From Pedobacter sp. ASV17 (GTDB lineage Bacteria; Bacteroidota; Bacteroidia; Sphingobacteriales; Sphingobacteriaceae), in NCBI RefSeq assembly GCF_016429065.1, contig NZ_JAELTX010000003.1:35840-99839 (forward strand): a stretch of DNA of 64,000 bases, given 5' to 3'. Below the pieces are notes generated by a model, which saw only the letters and a program-made list of their open reading frames with translations, made no database searches and had not been told where the DNA came from. Every line of letters starts with the position of its first letter. Position 1 is the first letter of the stretch. Shown here piece after piece: positions 43,640 to 52,701 of the stretch. Both the position numbers and the translations under genes were made by a program.

Positions 43640-43815
43640 ATTTGATATTGTCAAATTAAAGGTTCTAAAGTAGTCCGATAGAGGTTGACATGGGTACAAT
43701 AACAAACCAAAATTTTTTATAAAAATCGGCTTACTCTATGAAGCCTTTACTTTTTAAATCTTCAATTATCAGTTCTAATACCCTACAGAAGCGATCTGAG
43801 TGTTCAAATCCAGTC
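43640..43815 (-). pseudogene. Degenerate gene 3' end, left copy
   Basis: On the minus strand the frame ends EHSDRFCRVLELIIEDLKSK-GFIE and stop, but upstream it is interrupted and lacks a start. The whole stretch, including about 90 bp after the stop, is homologous to 45630-45800, where the frame reads EHLERFCRLLAPIIEDLKSK-GFIE. Two decayed paralogous gene ends therefore flank the nuclease block. Family not recognised. Confidence 0.4.
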
Positions 43816-43865
43816 TGATTATCCCCCTCTCAAATGTACTGCATTATCTGTTTTTTTCATCAGTC

Positions 43866-44489
43866 CTATGTGCTAAGTAGTTTTGCAGACCTCTCGATTT
43901 TCCTTTTTTGCTTTTGCCTTTCCTTCCGCATCTTTCCTTCTTCCTTGAAATAGTAGCTAGGAAAACAGAATTCCTTGGGTTTTAGCTTTGCATTATCTTC
44001 ATGATTAAGTTGGTTCAAGCGGAATGTTTTACGGTACGCTTTTCCGTCAAGGTCAATGAGTTCAATAGCAATGGCACTTGGGATTGTGACTGCTTTACTA
44101 CCAAGTCCATTGTTGTAGACTTCATAGGCTTCCAAGCGTATTTTATACGCCTTGTCGGGTATTATGCTCTGGTCATAAAGATGGCCTTCGGTAGAGCCAA
44201 AAGATACTCGTTCCAAGGCACTGTGCTTCTTTCCAAATGGATACCTCCACTTCGGTGTGAAAGGGTATTGAAGGTAGAACTGGGTATCATAGATAGGTAC
44301 TGGACGACTGCTTTTATTGATGACTAAAAAAGTAAGTAGGTGCATGAGGATTTCATCCCTAACTTCGTAGTCAGATCCGATATAGATATTTAGTTTTTTT
44401 CTTTTCGAATCCCAAAGGTTATAAAGCAGGATTAGTAAAGAAATGGTAGATATAGTAATGGTGATAATATCTTTGAATGCTAGTTCCAT
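43866..44489 (-). CDS. Membrane-anchored hypothetical protein in the accessory block
   Basis: A 207-residue protein with one N-terminal hydrophobic helix (about 8-24, ITITISTISLLILLYNLW) followed by a soluble beta-rich domain (HLLTFLVINKSSRPVPIYDTQFYL, then LEAYEVYNNGLGSKAVTIPSAIAIELID) and a very basic tail (RKERQKQKRKIERS). This layout fits a membrane-tethered protein facing the cytoplasm. I do not recognise the family. It lies 46 bp downstream of the YhcG-like nuclease gene on the same strand, so the two may be co-expressed. Confidence 0.65.
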   Translation of the reverse strand: MELAFKDIITITISTISLLILLYNLWDSKRKKLNIYIGSDYEVRDEILMHLLTFLVINKSSRPVPIYDTQFYLQYPFTPKWRYPFGKKHSALERVSFGSTEGHLYDQSIIPDKAYKIRLEAYEVYNNGLGSKAVTIPSAIAIELIDLDGKAYRKTFRLNQLNHEDNAKLKPKEFCFPSYYFKEEGKMRKERQKQKRKIERSAKLLST

Positions 44490-44535
44490 ACAGCAAAGTA
44501 ATAAGCTTAGTAAAAAGAAAAATGTATGATTTTAC

Positions 44536-45543
44536 TTACATATCACCGATTATTCTATTAAAGTCCTCTTCCGTTGGTAAATACTTTGCTATCTCCTTTG
44601 GTAGCTGTCTGTAACTATATGTAGCCACACCCATTGGTCGGTTAACAAGTTCAAGAGCATACTCTACAGTTAGTTTACTCTTGCTTTTACATAATAAAAT
44701 GCCGATGCTTGGATTATCTTCGGGATATTTTACCGTCTTATCCAACAGATGTAGGTACCAATTTAGTTGCTGGCTATGTTCTGGTTTGAACTCTGTTGTT
44801 TTTAGCTCGATGGCCACCATTAGTTTGAGCTTCCTGTGATAGAACAACAGATCAATGAAATATTCCTTTTCATCCAATTCCAATCTAAATTGTCTTCCCA
44901 TAAAAGCAAAGTTGTTGCCAAACTGCCCAAGGGTCTTGGATATGTTTTCTACCATTGCGGTTTCGAGCTGCTTTTCCGTATGTGTATCTTCCAATTCCAA
45001 AAAAGAAAGATTATACTCATCCCTAAATTCAAGGCGGTGCTCGCTTAGCTCATTTTCACTCAATGTTTTAAGGAAGTTATGTTGAAAATTCTCTTGTTTG
45101 CTATAGCTATCAAATTTGATTTCCTCCTCAAGTATGCTCCTGCTCCAACCTCTTTCTTTGCACATTTGCAAATAGAATATTCTTTGCTTTTCTTCCTTTA
45201 CCTTGGCGAATATAAGGTTGGTATGTCCCCATGGAATTTTGGACACAAGCTGTGTCCAAAATTCATTTTCTTTTGTATATTCATATACAAGCCTCATCCT
45301 GCGTAGGTTACGAGACGAAAAGCCTTTTAAGCCACTATATTCAGCTTGAATATCATTTGCTAAGGTATCAACCACAGCATCTCCCCATCCTGATTTAAGC
45401 TTTTGTGAAATTATCTTGCCAATATCAAGATATAGCAAAATCAATTCCTGATTTACAGCTAAAAGACTTTTATATTTGGCAATACTTATTCTTTGCTTTA
45501 ATTCAGCTAGTGTTTGATGATAATTTGAAGGTATAATCGACAT
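44536..45543 (-). CDS. YhcG/DUF1016-family PD-(D/E)XK nuclease
   Basis: A 335-residue protein with the two DUF1016 parts: an N-terminal helical DNA-binding-like domain (about 10-160, YLDIGKIISQKLKSGWGDAVVDTLANDI and FSSRNLRRMRLVYE) and a C-terminal PD-(D/E)XK nuclease fold (about 165-330). The catalytic core is visible as EYFIDLLFYHRKLK (Asp231) and AIELK (Glu246, Lys248). Relatives are spread on mobile and defence-associated DNA and often lie near restriction systems. Here it lies alone with an unknown membrane protein behind tRNA-Arg, so its target (foreign DNA or recombination intermediates) is unknown. Confidence 0.92.
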   Translation of the reverse strand: MSIIPSNYHQTLAELKQRISIAKYKSLLAVNQELILLYLDIGKIISQKLKSGWGDAVVDTLANDIQAEYSGLKGFSSRNLRRMRLVYEYTKENEFWTQLVSKIPWGHTNLIFAKVKEEKQRIFYLQMCKERGWSRSILEEEIKFDSYSKQENFQHNFLKTLSENELSEHRLEFRDEYNLSFLELEDTHTEKQLETAMVENISKTLGQFGNNFAFMGRQFRLELDEKEYFIDLLFYHRKLKLMVAIELKTTEFKPEHSQQLNWYLHLLDKTVKYPEDNPSIGILLCKSKSKLTVEYALELVNRPMGVATYSYRQLPKEIAKYLPTEEDFNRIIGDM

Positions 45544-45629
45544 ATAGAATATTGAAAGTCCAGTATCCGAAATTACTCACAATATTCATTAATTTTCTAG
45601 CAAATTTCCAACAGCCAATGCTAAACTAC

Positions 45630-45800
45630 TTTATTTGGATATTGCCAAATTAAAAGTTCTAAACTAGTCCGACAGAGGTTAATCCAATTCAAATTATTTT
45701 CTGAAAAACTAATCTTATTCTATAAAACCCTTACTTTTTAAGTCTTCGATTATCGGTGCTAATAGCCTACAGAACCGCTCTAGGTGTTCAAAATAATCGT
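45630..45800 (-). pseudogene. Degenerate gene 3' end, right copy
   Basis: Homologous over about 170 bp to 43640-43815 in the same orientation. The minus-strand frame reads VQDDYFEHLERFCRLLAPII and on to EDLKSKGFIE and stop, without an acceptable start because a terminator-like hairpin lies just upstream. The remaining gap to the AraC gene shows nothing else. Confidence 0.4.
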
Positions 45801-45817
45801 CTTGAACGATACTACCC

Positions 45818-45850
45818 AAAAGCCTTTAGCGAATAGCTAGAGGCTTTTTT
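45818..45850. terminator. Hairpin at the right end of the accessory block
   Basis: AAAAGCCTTTAGC (45818-45830) pairs with GCTAGAGGCTTTT (45836-45848, one mismatch) and is followed by T residues. Confidence 0.55.
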
Positions 45851-45870
45851 GTTTCTATCGGGATCAATTT
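45842..45870. repeat. Direct repeat bounding the accessory block, right copy
   Basis: Counterpart of 43300-43329; both start within a terminator T-run and end TCTATCGGGATCAATTT. Confidence 0.5.
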
Positions 45871-45898
45871 AAAGGAACAGGCTCTTGACCCCACCAGA

Positions 45899-46699
45899 CT
45901 ATTTACCAACCCTTGGCCCTTGTTTCATAATCGTATTATAGGAACTGGTAAAGGCCGAAAGGCTTTGGTACCCTATCATATAGGCGATTTGGGTCAGCGT
46001 ATATCTCTTGCTGTCAATCAATGCGATACTTTTTAAGATGCGTATCAACTGCATATATTTTTGGAGCGTAATGCCCGTTTCCTTTTTAAAAATGCGTTGT
46101 AGGCTTCGTATAGAAAGTGCTGCTTTGATAGCCAATACATTGAGGTTAAGGTGGTATTGGTAATTGGCGTTAATGTAATCACAAACGGAAATAAGCCGCT
46201 GATCACTTGGAACAGGGATTTGCAAAGCTTCGTTGTCGTTACAGAAAAAAGGCAAACTATTGAGCATCGCCGCGAGGAATATTTCCTGTTCGCCATCTTC
46301 GGTGGATATTTTGCTCCATTTACCAGCATATAAAAGCATTTCCCTGAGCACGGGCGGCGCGGGAAATACATGAACATCTTTATAGAAATCCATATCTGGA
46401 ACCGTCTTGAACAGCACGGTCATCAGGTTGACGGTATTGGCTTCTGAAGTGATTTTGTGCGAGAGGGCCGAAGGAATCCAAATCACATGGTGTTGGGGCA
46501 CTAGGTAGGTTTTTGTAGCAATGTGGAAATATTGGTAGCCTTCTTCCACGTAAGTCAATTGATGTCGCAGGTGGGAGTGTTCATGTTCATCGTGCTTCCA
46601 ATCCTGCTGGTACCATACAAACGCATCAATGCTGAGGTGATCTATATAGTTTCCTCCCGAGGCTGCTATCAGTCCGCATTTAGTTTTGTCGTTTTGCAT
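45899..46699 (-). CDS. AraC-family transcriptional regulator
   Basis: A 266-residue protein with an N-terminal cupin-like sensing domain (about 25-110, HEHSHLRHQLTYVEEGYQYFHIATKTYLVPQHHVIWIPSALSHKI) and a C-terminal double helix-turn-helix (about 165-262, LNVLAIKAALSIRSLQRIFKKETGITLQKYMQLIRI). It is divergent from an MFS transporter with only 61 bp between the starts, the standard layout for an AraC activator controlling an efflux gene and itself. The inducer is unknown. Confidence 0.92.
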   Translation of the reverse strand: MQNDKTKCGLIAASGGNYIDHLSIDAFVWYQQDWKHDEHEHSHLRHQLTYVEEGYQYFHIATKTYLVPQHHVIWIPSALSHKITSEANTVNLMTVLFKTVPDMDFYKDVHVFPAPPVLREMLLYAGKWSKISTEDGEQEIFLAAMLNSLPFFCNDNEALQIPVPSDQRLISVCDYINANYQYHLNLNVLAIKAALSIRSLQRIFKKETGITLQKYMQLIRILKSIALIDSKRYTLTQIAYMIGYQSLSAFTSSYNTIMKQGPRVGK

Positions 46700-46710
46700 G
46701 GTGTTTTTGG

Positions 46711-46742
46711 CAAAGTTAATAAAAACGCTAAACCTAATTTTG
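46711..46742. promoter_or_regulatory. Divergent -7 boxes between AraC and MFS genes
   Basis: Minus-strand TAACTTTG (46711-46718) lies 11 nt from the AraC ATG; plus-strand TAATTTTG (46735-46742) lies 18 nt from the MFS ATG. The two promoters are only 16 bp apart and probably share an activator site. Confidence 0.5.
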
Positions 46743-46760
46743 TAAATATTAAATCAGATC

Positions 46761-47945
46761 ATGAAAAAAATAATACTATATGTCACCAGTATTGCCATAG
46801 TCTTGTTGGTTGGCAGTAATCTTCGAGCACCTATTACCGCATTAAGTCCTGTATTGGTCGAAATTAATACCTATTTCCATCTAACCAACGTTCAGGCAAG
46901 TCTTTTGACTTCCATTCCTTTAACGGTGTTCGCATTGGGATCTATCGCAGTGGTGACCATGGCCCTAAGGTTTGGTGTGCGACAACTGCTTTTGGCTTCT
47001 GTAATGATCCTGATTGCCGGCCTTTATTTACGTGTTTATGGAACTGTGTTCACCTTATACCTTGGTTCATTCCTGTTGGGAGTAGGGATTTGTGTAGGCA
47101 ATGTACTGGTACCTGCCTATATCAAAAAGGTTTTCCCCGAAAAAGTAGGTGCTATGACAGGAGTATTTACCGTAGCGATGAACACCTTTGCCGCATTGGC
47201 TTCGGGGTTCAGTATTGCGATTGGTAAGTTTACCCATTTGCAATGGCAAGGTTCTCTAGGTGTTTGGATAATTCCAAGTATTCTAGCCCTATTTGCCATT
47301 GTGGTTAATTTGATGATCACTAGCAAGGAAACAGCGACTAGTTCCACACAAGCGCCTGTAGCCAAGTTCAATGTATTCCGATCTAAACAGGCTTGGTACA
47401 TTAGTGTTTTTATGGGATTGCAGTCATTGGTTTATTATTGTTTAGTGGCGTTGTTGCCAAGCATACTTTCCGATTACGGAATGAAAAGAACTGATACAGG
47501 CATGGTGTTATTGGTGATACAGTTAGCCATGATGCCTGTACTTTTTATAAGTCCTATTCTTGCCATGAGGGTGAAAGATCAGAAATACTTGGTTTATGCA
47601 GTGGGCGGAATGATGTTCACTGGCATTGCCTTGTTGGCCTTTTTCAAGCTCGACTATGTTTATCTGGCAGCCGCACTGATTGGAATGGCCAGCGGATCTG
47701 CTTTTAGTTTAGCCATTCTTTTCTTCTCAATGAAGAGCAAAACGGGACATGGTTTGGTGAAAGTTTCGGGAAAAGCGCAATCGGTAGGGTATATGATCGC
47801 CGCTTTTGGTCCCCCAATATTTGGAGGGTTGCACGATGCTGCTGGTACATGGATGTATTCGTTCTACTTTCTGTTACTAGTCATTATCATCATGACCATT
47901 TTAGGTAGAAAAGCGGCCAGGCCAAGATTTATCGAAGAACATTAA
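46761..47945 (+). CDS. CynX/NimT-family MFS transporter
   Basis: A 394-residue inner-membrane protein with 12 hydrophobic helices. The first helix contains VLLVGSNLRAPITALSPVL, the signature of the CynX/NimT (cyanate and 2-nitroimidazole) group, and helix 4-5 contains VGNVLVPAYIKKVFPEKVGAMTGVFTVAMN. Relatives take up or expel small anions and drugs. Control by the divergent AraC regulator and the following exported flavodoxin-RidA fusion suggest a small-molecule stress or detoxification unit (inference). Confidence 0.92.
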   Translation: MKKIILYVTSIAIVLLVGSNLRAPITALSPVLVEINTYFHLTNVQASLLTSIPLTVFALGSIAVVTMALRFGVRQLLLASVMILIAGLYLRVYGTVFTLYLGSFLLGVGICVGNVLVPAYIKKVFPEKVGAMTGVFTVAMNTFAALASGFSIAIGKFTHLQWQGSLGVWIIPSILALFAIVVNLMITSKETATSSTQAPVAKFNVFRSKQAWYISVFMGLQSLVYYCLVALLPSILSDYGMKRTDTGMVLLVIQLAMMPVLFISPILAMRVKDQKYLVYAVGGMMFTGIALLAFFKLDYVYLAAALIGMASGSAFSLAILFFSMKSKTGHGLVKVSGKAQSVGYMIAAFGPPIFGGLHDAAGTWMYSFYFLLLVIIIMTILGRKAARPRFIEEH

Positions 47946-48079
47946 TCAAATCATATCAACATTTAGTTCTTTAAGAATTGTCCGTTAAAATCACGCTCTA
48001 TGTGTCTATGTGCTTCATAAATAGAAAATATAACCACATAGTAGACCTAACGGGATTAACAATTAATAATCATATCAAT

Positions 48080-49219
48080 ATGAAAAACATTTTTAAATTT
48101 TTTACGGTTATAGTTTTAGCCTTAACAAGCAACCAGATGATGGCACAAGAAAAGACAACAACGATATTGGTGTTGATCCATTCCGATCAGGGAGGAACTT
48201 ATGAATTGGCCAAGGAAGTAGCCAAGGGAATAGAAAGTCACAAGGAGACAAGAGCGGTAATTAAAAAGGTGGCCGCCACTGAAAACCCAAAACTTAAAGA
48301 CGTACCGTTGGCAAGTGTGGAGGAATTACCAACTTACGATGGGATCGCTTTTGGTTCACCCATTTATTTTGGTAATATCAGTACGGCTATGAGTGAATTT
48401 CTATCCAAAACGGTTAAAATTTGGTCAAGCCATGGTTTGGAAGGAATGCCTGCAACGGTATTCATGTCTGCTGGAAGTGGCGCAGGGAGGGATTTGGCAC
48501 TTCAGTCTTTTTGGAATAGTTTGGCCGTACACGGAATGGTGTTGGTCCCTAACGGAATAAGGGGCGATGAAGCCATAGATAAAAGTATCCCGCAAGGCAA
48601 TAGCGTACTGGGCACAACTAGTTTGGCTTCCCTTAAAGGAGCAGAGAGACCAAGTACCAGTGAGCGCAAGTTGGCGGTGCTACAGGGGAACAATTTCGCA
48701 AAAGTTGCACAAGCCTTGAAAGGGACTTTTGCCAAAGGAACATCTGTAGTAAATTCAATAGGAGCGTTAAATAAGGTGCTACAAGCAAAAAATATTGTAT
48801 TGCCGAACGTACCCAAGCCAGCTGGTAACTATGAGCCATATGTGCGTTCAGGAAATTTGGTGTTTATTAACCAAGTGGCGTTAAAGGGAGGGGAGTTGCT
48901 CTACGCTGGCAAATTAGGCAGGGAACTTACCGAACAGCAGGTTGATGAAGCCACCAGAGTGACGATGTTAAACGTTATTGCCGTACTCGCTCAAGCAGTA
49001 GATGGTGACTTAGATAAGGTAAAGCGATGTGTGCAGTTGACAGGTATTTTTAATACCCAAGATGGTTACACCAAACATGCTGCGCTGATGAACGTTGCCT
49101 CTGATCTTGCTGTTGAGGTTTTTGGGGAGAAAGGCAAGCATGCCCGTGCAACATTTGGTGCCTCGTCTATCCCATTGAATTCGCCAGTGGAGATACAAGC
49201 AATATTCGAGGTAGAATAG
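48080..49219 (+). CDS. Exported flavodoxin-fold/RidA fusion protein
   Basis: About 379 residues from the ATG at 48080, which starts a signal peptide (MKNIFKFFTVIVLALTSNQMMAQ); the frame extends upstream to 47978 but the first part is AT-rich and unlike coding. Residues 27-195 form a WrbA/flavodoxin-like domain (TTTILVLIHSDQGGTYELAKEVAKGI; GIAFGSPIYFGNIS; SAGSGAGRDLALQSF). Residues about 250-379 form a RidA/YjgF-like domain (VFINQVALKGGELLYAGKLG; ATRVTMLNVIAVL; HARATFGASSIPLNSPVEIQA, with the conserved Arg). The two enzymes are normally separate and cytosolic, so an exported fusion is odd. Substrate unknown. Confidence 0.85.
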   Translation: MKNIFKFFTVIVLALTSNQMMAQEKTTTILVLIHSDQGGTYELAKEVAKGIESHKETRAVIKKVAATENPKLKDVPLASVEELPTYDGIAFGSPIYFGNISTAMSEFLSKTVKIWSSHGLEGMPATVFMSAGSGAGRDLALQSFWNSLAVHGMVLVPNGIRGDEAIDKSIPQGNSVLGTTSLASLKGAERPSTSERKLAVLQGNNFAKVAQALKGTFAKGTSVVNSIGALNKVLQAKNIVLPNVPKPAGNYEPYVRSGNLVFINQVALKGGELLYAGKLGRELTEQQVDEATRVTMLNVIAVLAQAVDGDLDKVKRCVQLTGIFNTQDGYTKHAALMNVASDLAVEVFGEKGKHARATFGASSIPLNSPVEIQAIFEVE

Positions 49220-49266
49220 TCAATAAAAATGATTTAAATGTTTAAGGTATTTTGCTCAATACACTC

Positions 49267-49300
49267 AAAGGCTTCTGGTTAACGCTAGGAGCCTTTCTTC
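49267..49300 (+). terminator. Terminator after the fusion gene
   Basis: AAAGGCT (49267-49273) pairs with AGCCTTT (49290-49296), 47 bp downstream of the stop, followed by a C/T-rich tail. Confidence 0.55.
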
Positions 49301-49504
49301 CTTAACTGTTTAAATTGACAGAAATGATTGCTAAATACTCTATTTTTCTCTTTTCCGTTTTAATAAAAATATTTATTTTTGATTATTCGGATTGCCTAAT
49401 GGCTTTTCCTGCTTTTTTCTCATCAGATTTAAATTAACGAATGCCAGCTCTCTCCGAACAATTCCCATTCCATATTTTTTTTATCACACAACAACTCTTT
49501 TCTA

Positions 49505-52500
49505 ATGAGACGTTTACTATTTTCATTGCTGCTATTGCAAGCCAGTGCCCTGTCTGTACAGGCAAAAAAAACAATTACTCTCCCCATTCCAGCTACTGCA
49601 ACCAAGTTTGCGGCACCCGTTTTTGGTAACCTCAATGGTGACCAAGTATCTTGGGCTGGCACCGCAAATACAGTACGGTTAGATGCTGCAAATAATGCAA
49701 CCATAACCGACGCTGATTACGATGCCGCCAACGGAGGCCTAGGTAATTATTCAGGGGCCAAATTAGTGGTTCAGCGAAACGGAACTGCCGTAACTAGCGA
49801 TGTTTTTGGATTTGACCCAACATCGTTGTTTACGTTTAATCTTGATCGCGTTAGGTACAATGGGCGGAGTTTTGGAACTTTTACCAACGCCAATGGTATA
49901 CTAACCATCAATTTACAATCATCAGAGATTTTACCTACTAAACAAGTGGTTAATGAGTTGGTTAGGGCTATCAATTACCGTAATGATACACCTGCGGGTA
50001 ATGCGACCATTAGGTTTAGCTTTAGCGATGCTACAGCTACGGCTACGGCTAACGTTACAGTAACTTCAAGCAGTATCTATGTAACTAACACCGTTCATGC
50101 TACCACTATAAATGTCGCTGATGGTGTGAGTTTTGCCGAAGCCTTTTTAATTTCGGCTGCGCAGACAGGTACTAATACGATCTTTTTGGCCACAGGAGCC
50201 AATACCACGATTAATTTTAGCTCTAAAGTGACGGTGAGTAAAAATACATCTTTAAGCGCTACGGCTTCTCTTACCCTTAGTGGTAATAATAGCATTAGTG
50301 TTGCTGCGGGAACGGTGCTTACGATACCAGGAGGTAGCAGTAATCTAAGTATTCAGAATGCCTTTGAAGGTGCTGGATCGTTGCAAAATTCCTCTGCAGC
50401 AGTGATCACTTTAGGAGGTTCAAATAGTTCTTTGGGTGGGATGACTTTTACCGCAGGAACGCTTCAGATGAACGGCAACGGTCCCATACCTACTAATGGG
50501 CTTACGCTGAATGCGGCCATCTTAAGTATTACAGGGACAGGAACTCCAACCATTGATAGACCTATACAGCTTATCGGAAACTCAACCATTTCAAGTACAG
50601 CTAATGCTACTTTTAGCGGCGTCATTAGTGGTAGTGGCAACTTAACCAAAACAGGTACAGGTACTATTTCCCTTACGGCCAATAATACTCACACTGGAAA
50701 TGTAACCATCAGTGCCGGTATTTTAGCTATTAATTCTTCAACAAACATAACCACTAAAATAATTACGCTTAGCGGTGGCCGCCTGCAAGTAAAAGGAACT
50801 ACTACGTTAAGCAATCCAATAGCCATTACTAGTAATAGTACCATGGAAACTAACGAAGATGCTGATGTTACCTTGAGCGGGCAAATTAGCGGTAGTGGCG
50901 CATTGACGAAAAATGGTTTGGGTACCTTGATTATCACGGGTAACAACTCCAACACGAGCAACTTAAGCATTACCGGAGGATCGTTATCTATTGCTGGTAG
51001 AACAAATCTTCCAAATGGTTCACTTATCCTTAACAATGGGACTTTAATTACCACCGCGGCAGCAACAATTAGCAGCGCAATTAACCTTAGCGGAAACAGT
51101 ACGATCAATCTTGGTGGAGACCTAACACTGAGCGGAGTGGTAAGCGGTAATTCCAACTTGGATAAAATAGGAAGCGGTATCCTTACCTTTACGGGTAACA
51201 ACACTTTTGGAACGCTGTCTTTCACTGGAACTGTTTCTGTTGGTGGACAATCAAGCCTCCCAAATGGAGCCATTTCCATGAACAGTGGGAGTACCCTTTT
51301 GATTACTGCTAATGGAAATATTAGTAATAATTTCAATCTGGTTGGCGGTAATCCGATCATCAGCAATGCTGGAAATGTGGTGTTGAATGGCACCATCAGC
51401 CAAGCTTCGTCTTTAACCGGTTTTACTAAGGAAGGCGTAGGCACGTTGACCCTTGCGGGTGTTGCTAGCTACAGTGGAGCTACACAAGTAAAAGCTGGAA
51501 CATTAGCTGTAAATAGTAGCTTGACCGCTACCAACAGCTTTACGGTAAGTACAGGAGCTATTTTAGCAGGAACGGGCAGTATCTTTGCTGTTGGATCAGC
51601 CAATACCGTAGCGATTTCAAATGGCGGTACATTGGCTCCATCGGGTAACCTAAGCATCAATGGTCATCTAAACTTAAACAATGGAAGTACCTTTAAAACC
51701 TCTATTAGCAGTGTTACACAAGGCAGCGGTTATGGCAGTGCAAAGGTATCGGGCAATGTAAGTCTTAATGATGCAGCGTTGGTAGTTAACCATAATTATA
51801 CCCCAAGTAGTTTGCACACCTATACTTTAATTGAAAATACCTCGGCAGGGTCCATTAGTGGTACTTTTAGCGGTTTGCAAGAAGGCGCTACATTAACCGC
51901 CGGAGGAAACGGTGTTAAGCTAACGGCGAGTTACATTGGAGGTACTGGAAATCATTTTACCTTGAGTACTCCTGATCCTGCGTTGCCAGTTAAATTCATT
52001 TCCTTCTCTGCAAAAGCAGAAAATTCGAGTGTGAGATTGGATTGGAAAACAGCAATGGAAAAAGACAATAACTCATTCACCATTCTACGTTCCACAAATG
52101 GTATCGACTTTACTGTTATTACGTCTGTTGTTTCAAAAGGCGATAGCGAGACCGCTAGCAGCTACACAGCCTACGATCGCTTTCCGATTATGGGAACGAG
52201 CTATTACAGATTGATCCAGACTGACATCGATGGCCATGAAACAATATTGGATACCAAATCTGTTAATTTTTCTTTGAACAGCAAGGAAGTGCTAACCATT
52301 GCACCAAATCCAGCCCAAAGCTACACTGAGGTGAGTTTTCCAATAGGCACTAGTCGTGTTGAACTTTTGGATATTAGTGGAAGAATAGTACAGAAAATAC
52401 AGGTGACTGCTAATTCAAATCAACAACATATCAATTTGGATAGGCTGCCTCAAGGAACCTATTTGATAAAATGTTACGGTAGCTATGGCGTAGTCAACGG

Positions 52501-52522
52501 AAAAATGATCAAGAAGAACTAG
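49505..52522 (+). CDS. Repeat-rich T9SS adhesin-like surface protein
   Basis: A 1005-residue exported protein with signal peptide (1-20, ending LSVQAK). Residues about 150-770 are built of repeated short beta strands rich in Gly, Asn, Ser and Thr, including several autotransporter-associated units of the pattern GxGxLTKxGxGTLxLTGNNT (SGSGNLTKTGTGTISLTANNT, SGSGALTKNGLGTLIITGNNS, GNSNLDKIGSGILTFTGNNT), which form a beta helix. The C-terminus carries LPVKFISFSAKAENSSVRLDWKTA and a classic type A sorting domain (TIAPNPAQSYTEVSF...GTYLIKCYG). It is therefore probably exported by the type IX system and surface-anchored. Monocistronic, between two terminators. Confidence 0.88.
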   Translation: MRRLLFSLLLLQASALSVQAKKTITLPIPATATKFAAPVFGNLNGDQVSWAGTANTVRLDAANNATITDADYDAANGGLGNYSGAKLVVQRNGTAVTSDVFGFDPTSLFTFNLDRVRYNGRSFGTFTNANGILTINLQSSEILPTKQVVNELVRAINYRNDTPAGNATIRFSFSDATATATANVTVTSSSIYVTNTVHATTINVADGVSFAEAFLISAAQTGTNTIFLATGANTTINFSSKVTVSKNTSLSATASLTLSGNNSISVAAGTVLTIPGGSSNLSIQNAFEGAGSLQNSSAAVITLGGSNSSLGGMTFTAGTLQMNGNGPIPTNGLTLNAAILSITGTGTPTIDRPIQLIGNSTISSTANATFSGVISGSGNLTKTGTGTISLTANNTHTGNVTISAGILAINSSTNITTKIITLSGGRLQVKGTTTLSNPIAITSNSTMETNEDADVTLSGQISGSGALTKNGLGTLIITGNNSNTSNLSITGGSLSIAGRTNLPNGSLILNNGTLITTAAATISSAINLSGNSTINLGGDLTLSGVVSGNSNLDKIGSGILTFTGNNTFGTLSFTGTVSVGGQSSLPNGAISMNSGSTLLITANGNISNNFNLVGGNPIISNAGNVVLNGTISQASSLTGFTKEGVGTLTLAGVASYSGATQVKAGTLAVNSSLTATNSFTVSTGAILAGTGSIFAVGSANTVAISNGGTLAPSGNLSINGHLNLNNGSTFKTSISSVTQGSGYGSAKVSGNVSLNDAALVVNHNYTPSSLHTYTLIENTSAGSISGTFSGLQEGATLTAGGNGVKLTASYIGGTGNHFTLSTPDPALPVKFISFSAKAENSSVRLDWKTAMEKDNNSFTILRSTNGIDFTVITSVVSKGDSETASSYTAYDRFPIMGTSYYRLIQTDIDGHETILDTKSVNFSLNSKEVLTIAPNPAQSYTEVSFPIGTSRVELLDISGRIVQKIQVTANSNQQHINLDRLPQGTYLIKCYGSYGVVNGKMIKKN

Positions 52523-52537
52523 TAGCCCTAAAATAAG

Positions 52538-52573
52538 CAAAAAGCCCGATAGCAAAACTGTCGGGCTTTTTAC
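52538..52573 (+). terminator. Terminator after the adhesin-like gene
   Basis: AAAAAGCCCGATAG pairs with CTGTCGGGCTTTTT across a CAAAA loop (one G-U pair), 16 bp after the stop. Confidence 0.85.
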
Positions 52574-52701
52574 TTATTCAGATGTCAAGTGGTTTAGGCA
52601 ACTGACAATATTTGAATTTTTATCTACGGTAGCCAATAAAGCTAGGTGAAGCAACATTCCGAAAAAACGCTTGTCATTTAGCGTAGCCTAAAACCCGTTT
52701 T

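Noticed and set aside
47978..48079. Upstream extension of the flavodoxin-RidA gene
   Set aside because: The extension is AT-rich and the Met at 48080 begins a standard signal peptide.
50689..51444. Long minus-strand frame of 251 codons inside the adhesin-like gene
   Set aside because: It is antisense to a well-supported signal-peptide/T9SS protein and its Pro/Leu/Val-rich sequence reflects the repeated Thr/Gly/Asn codons of the sense strand.
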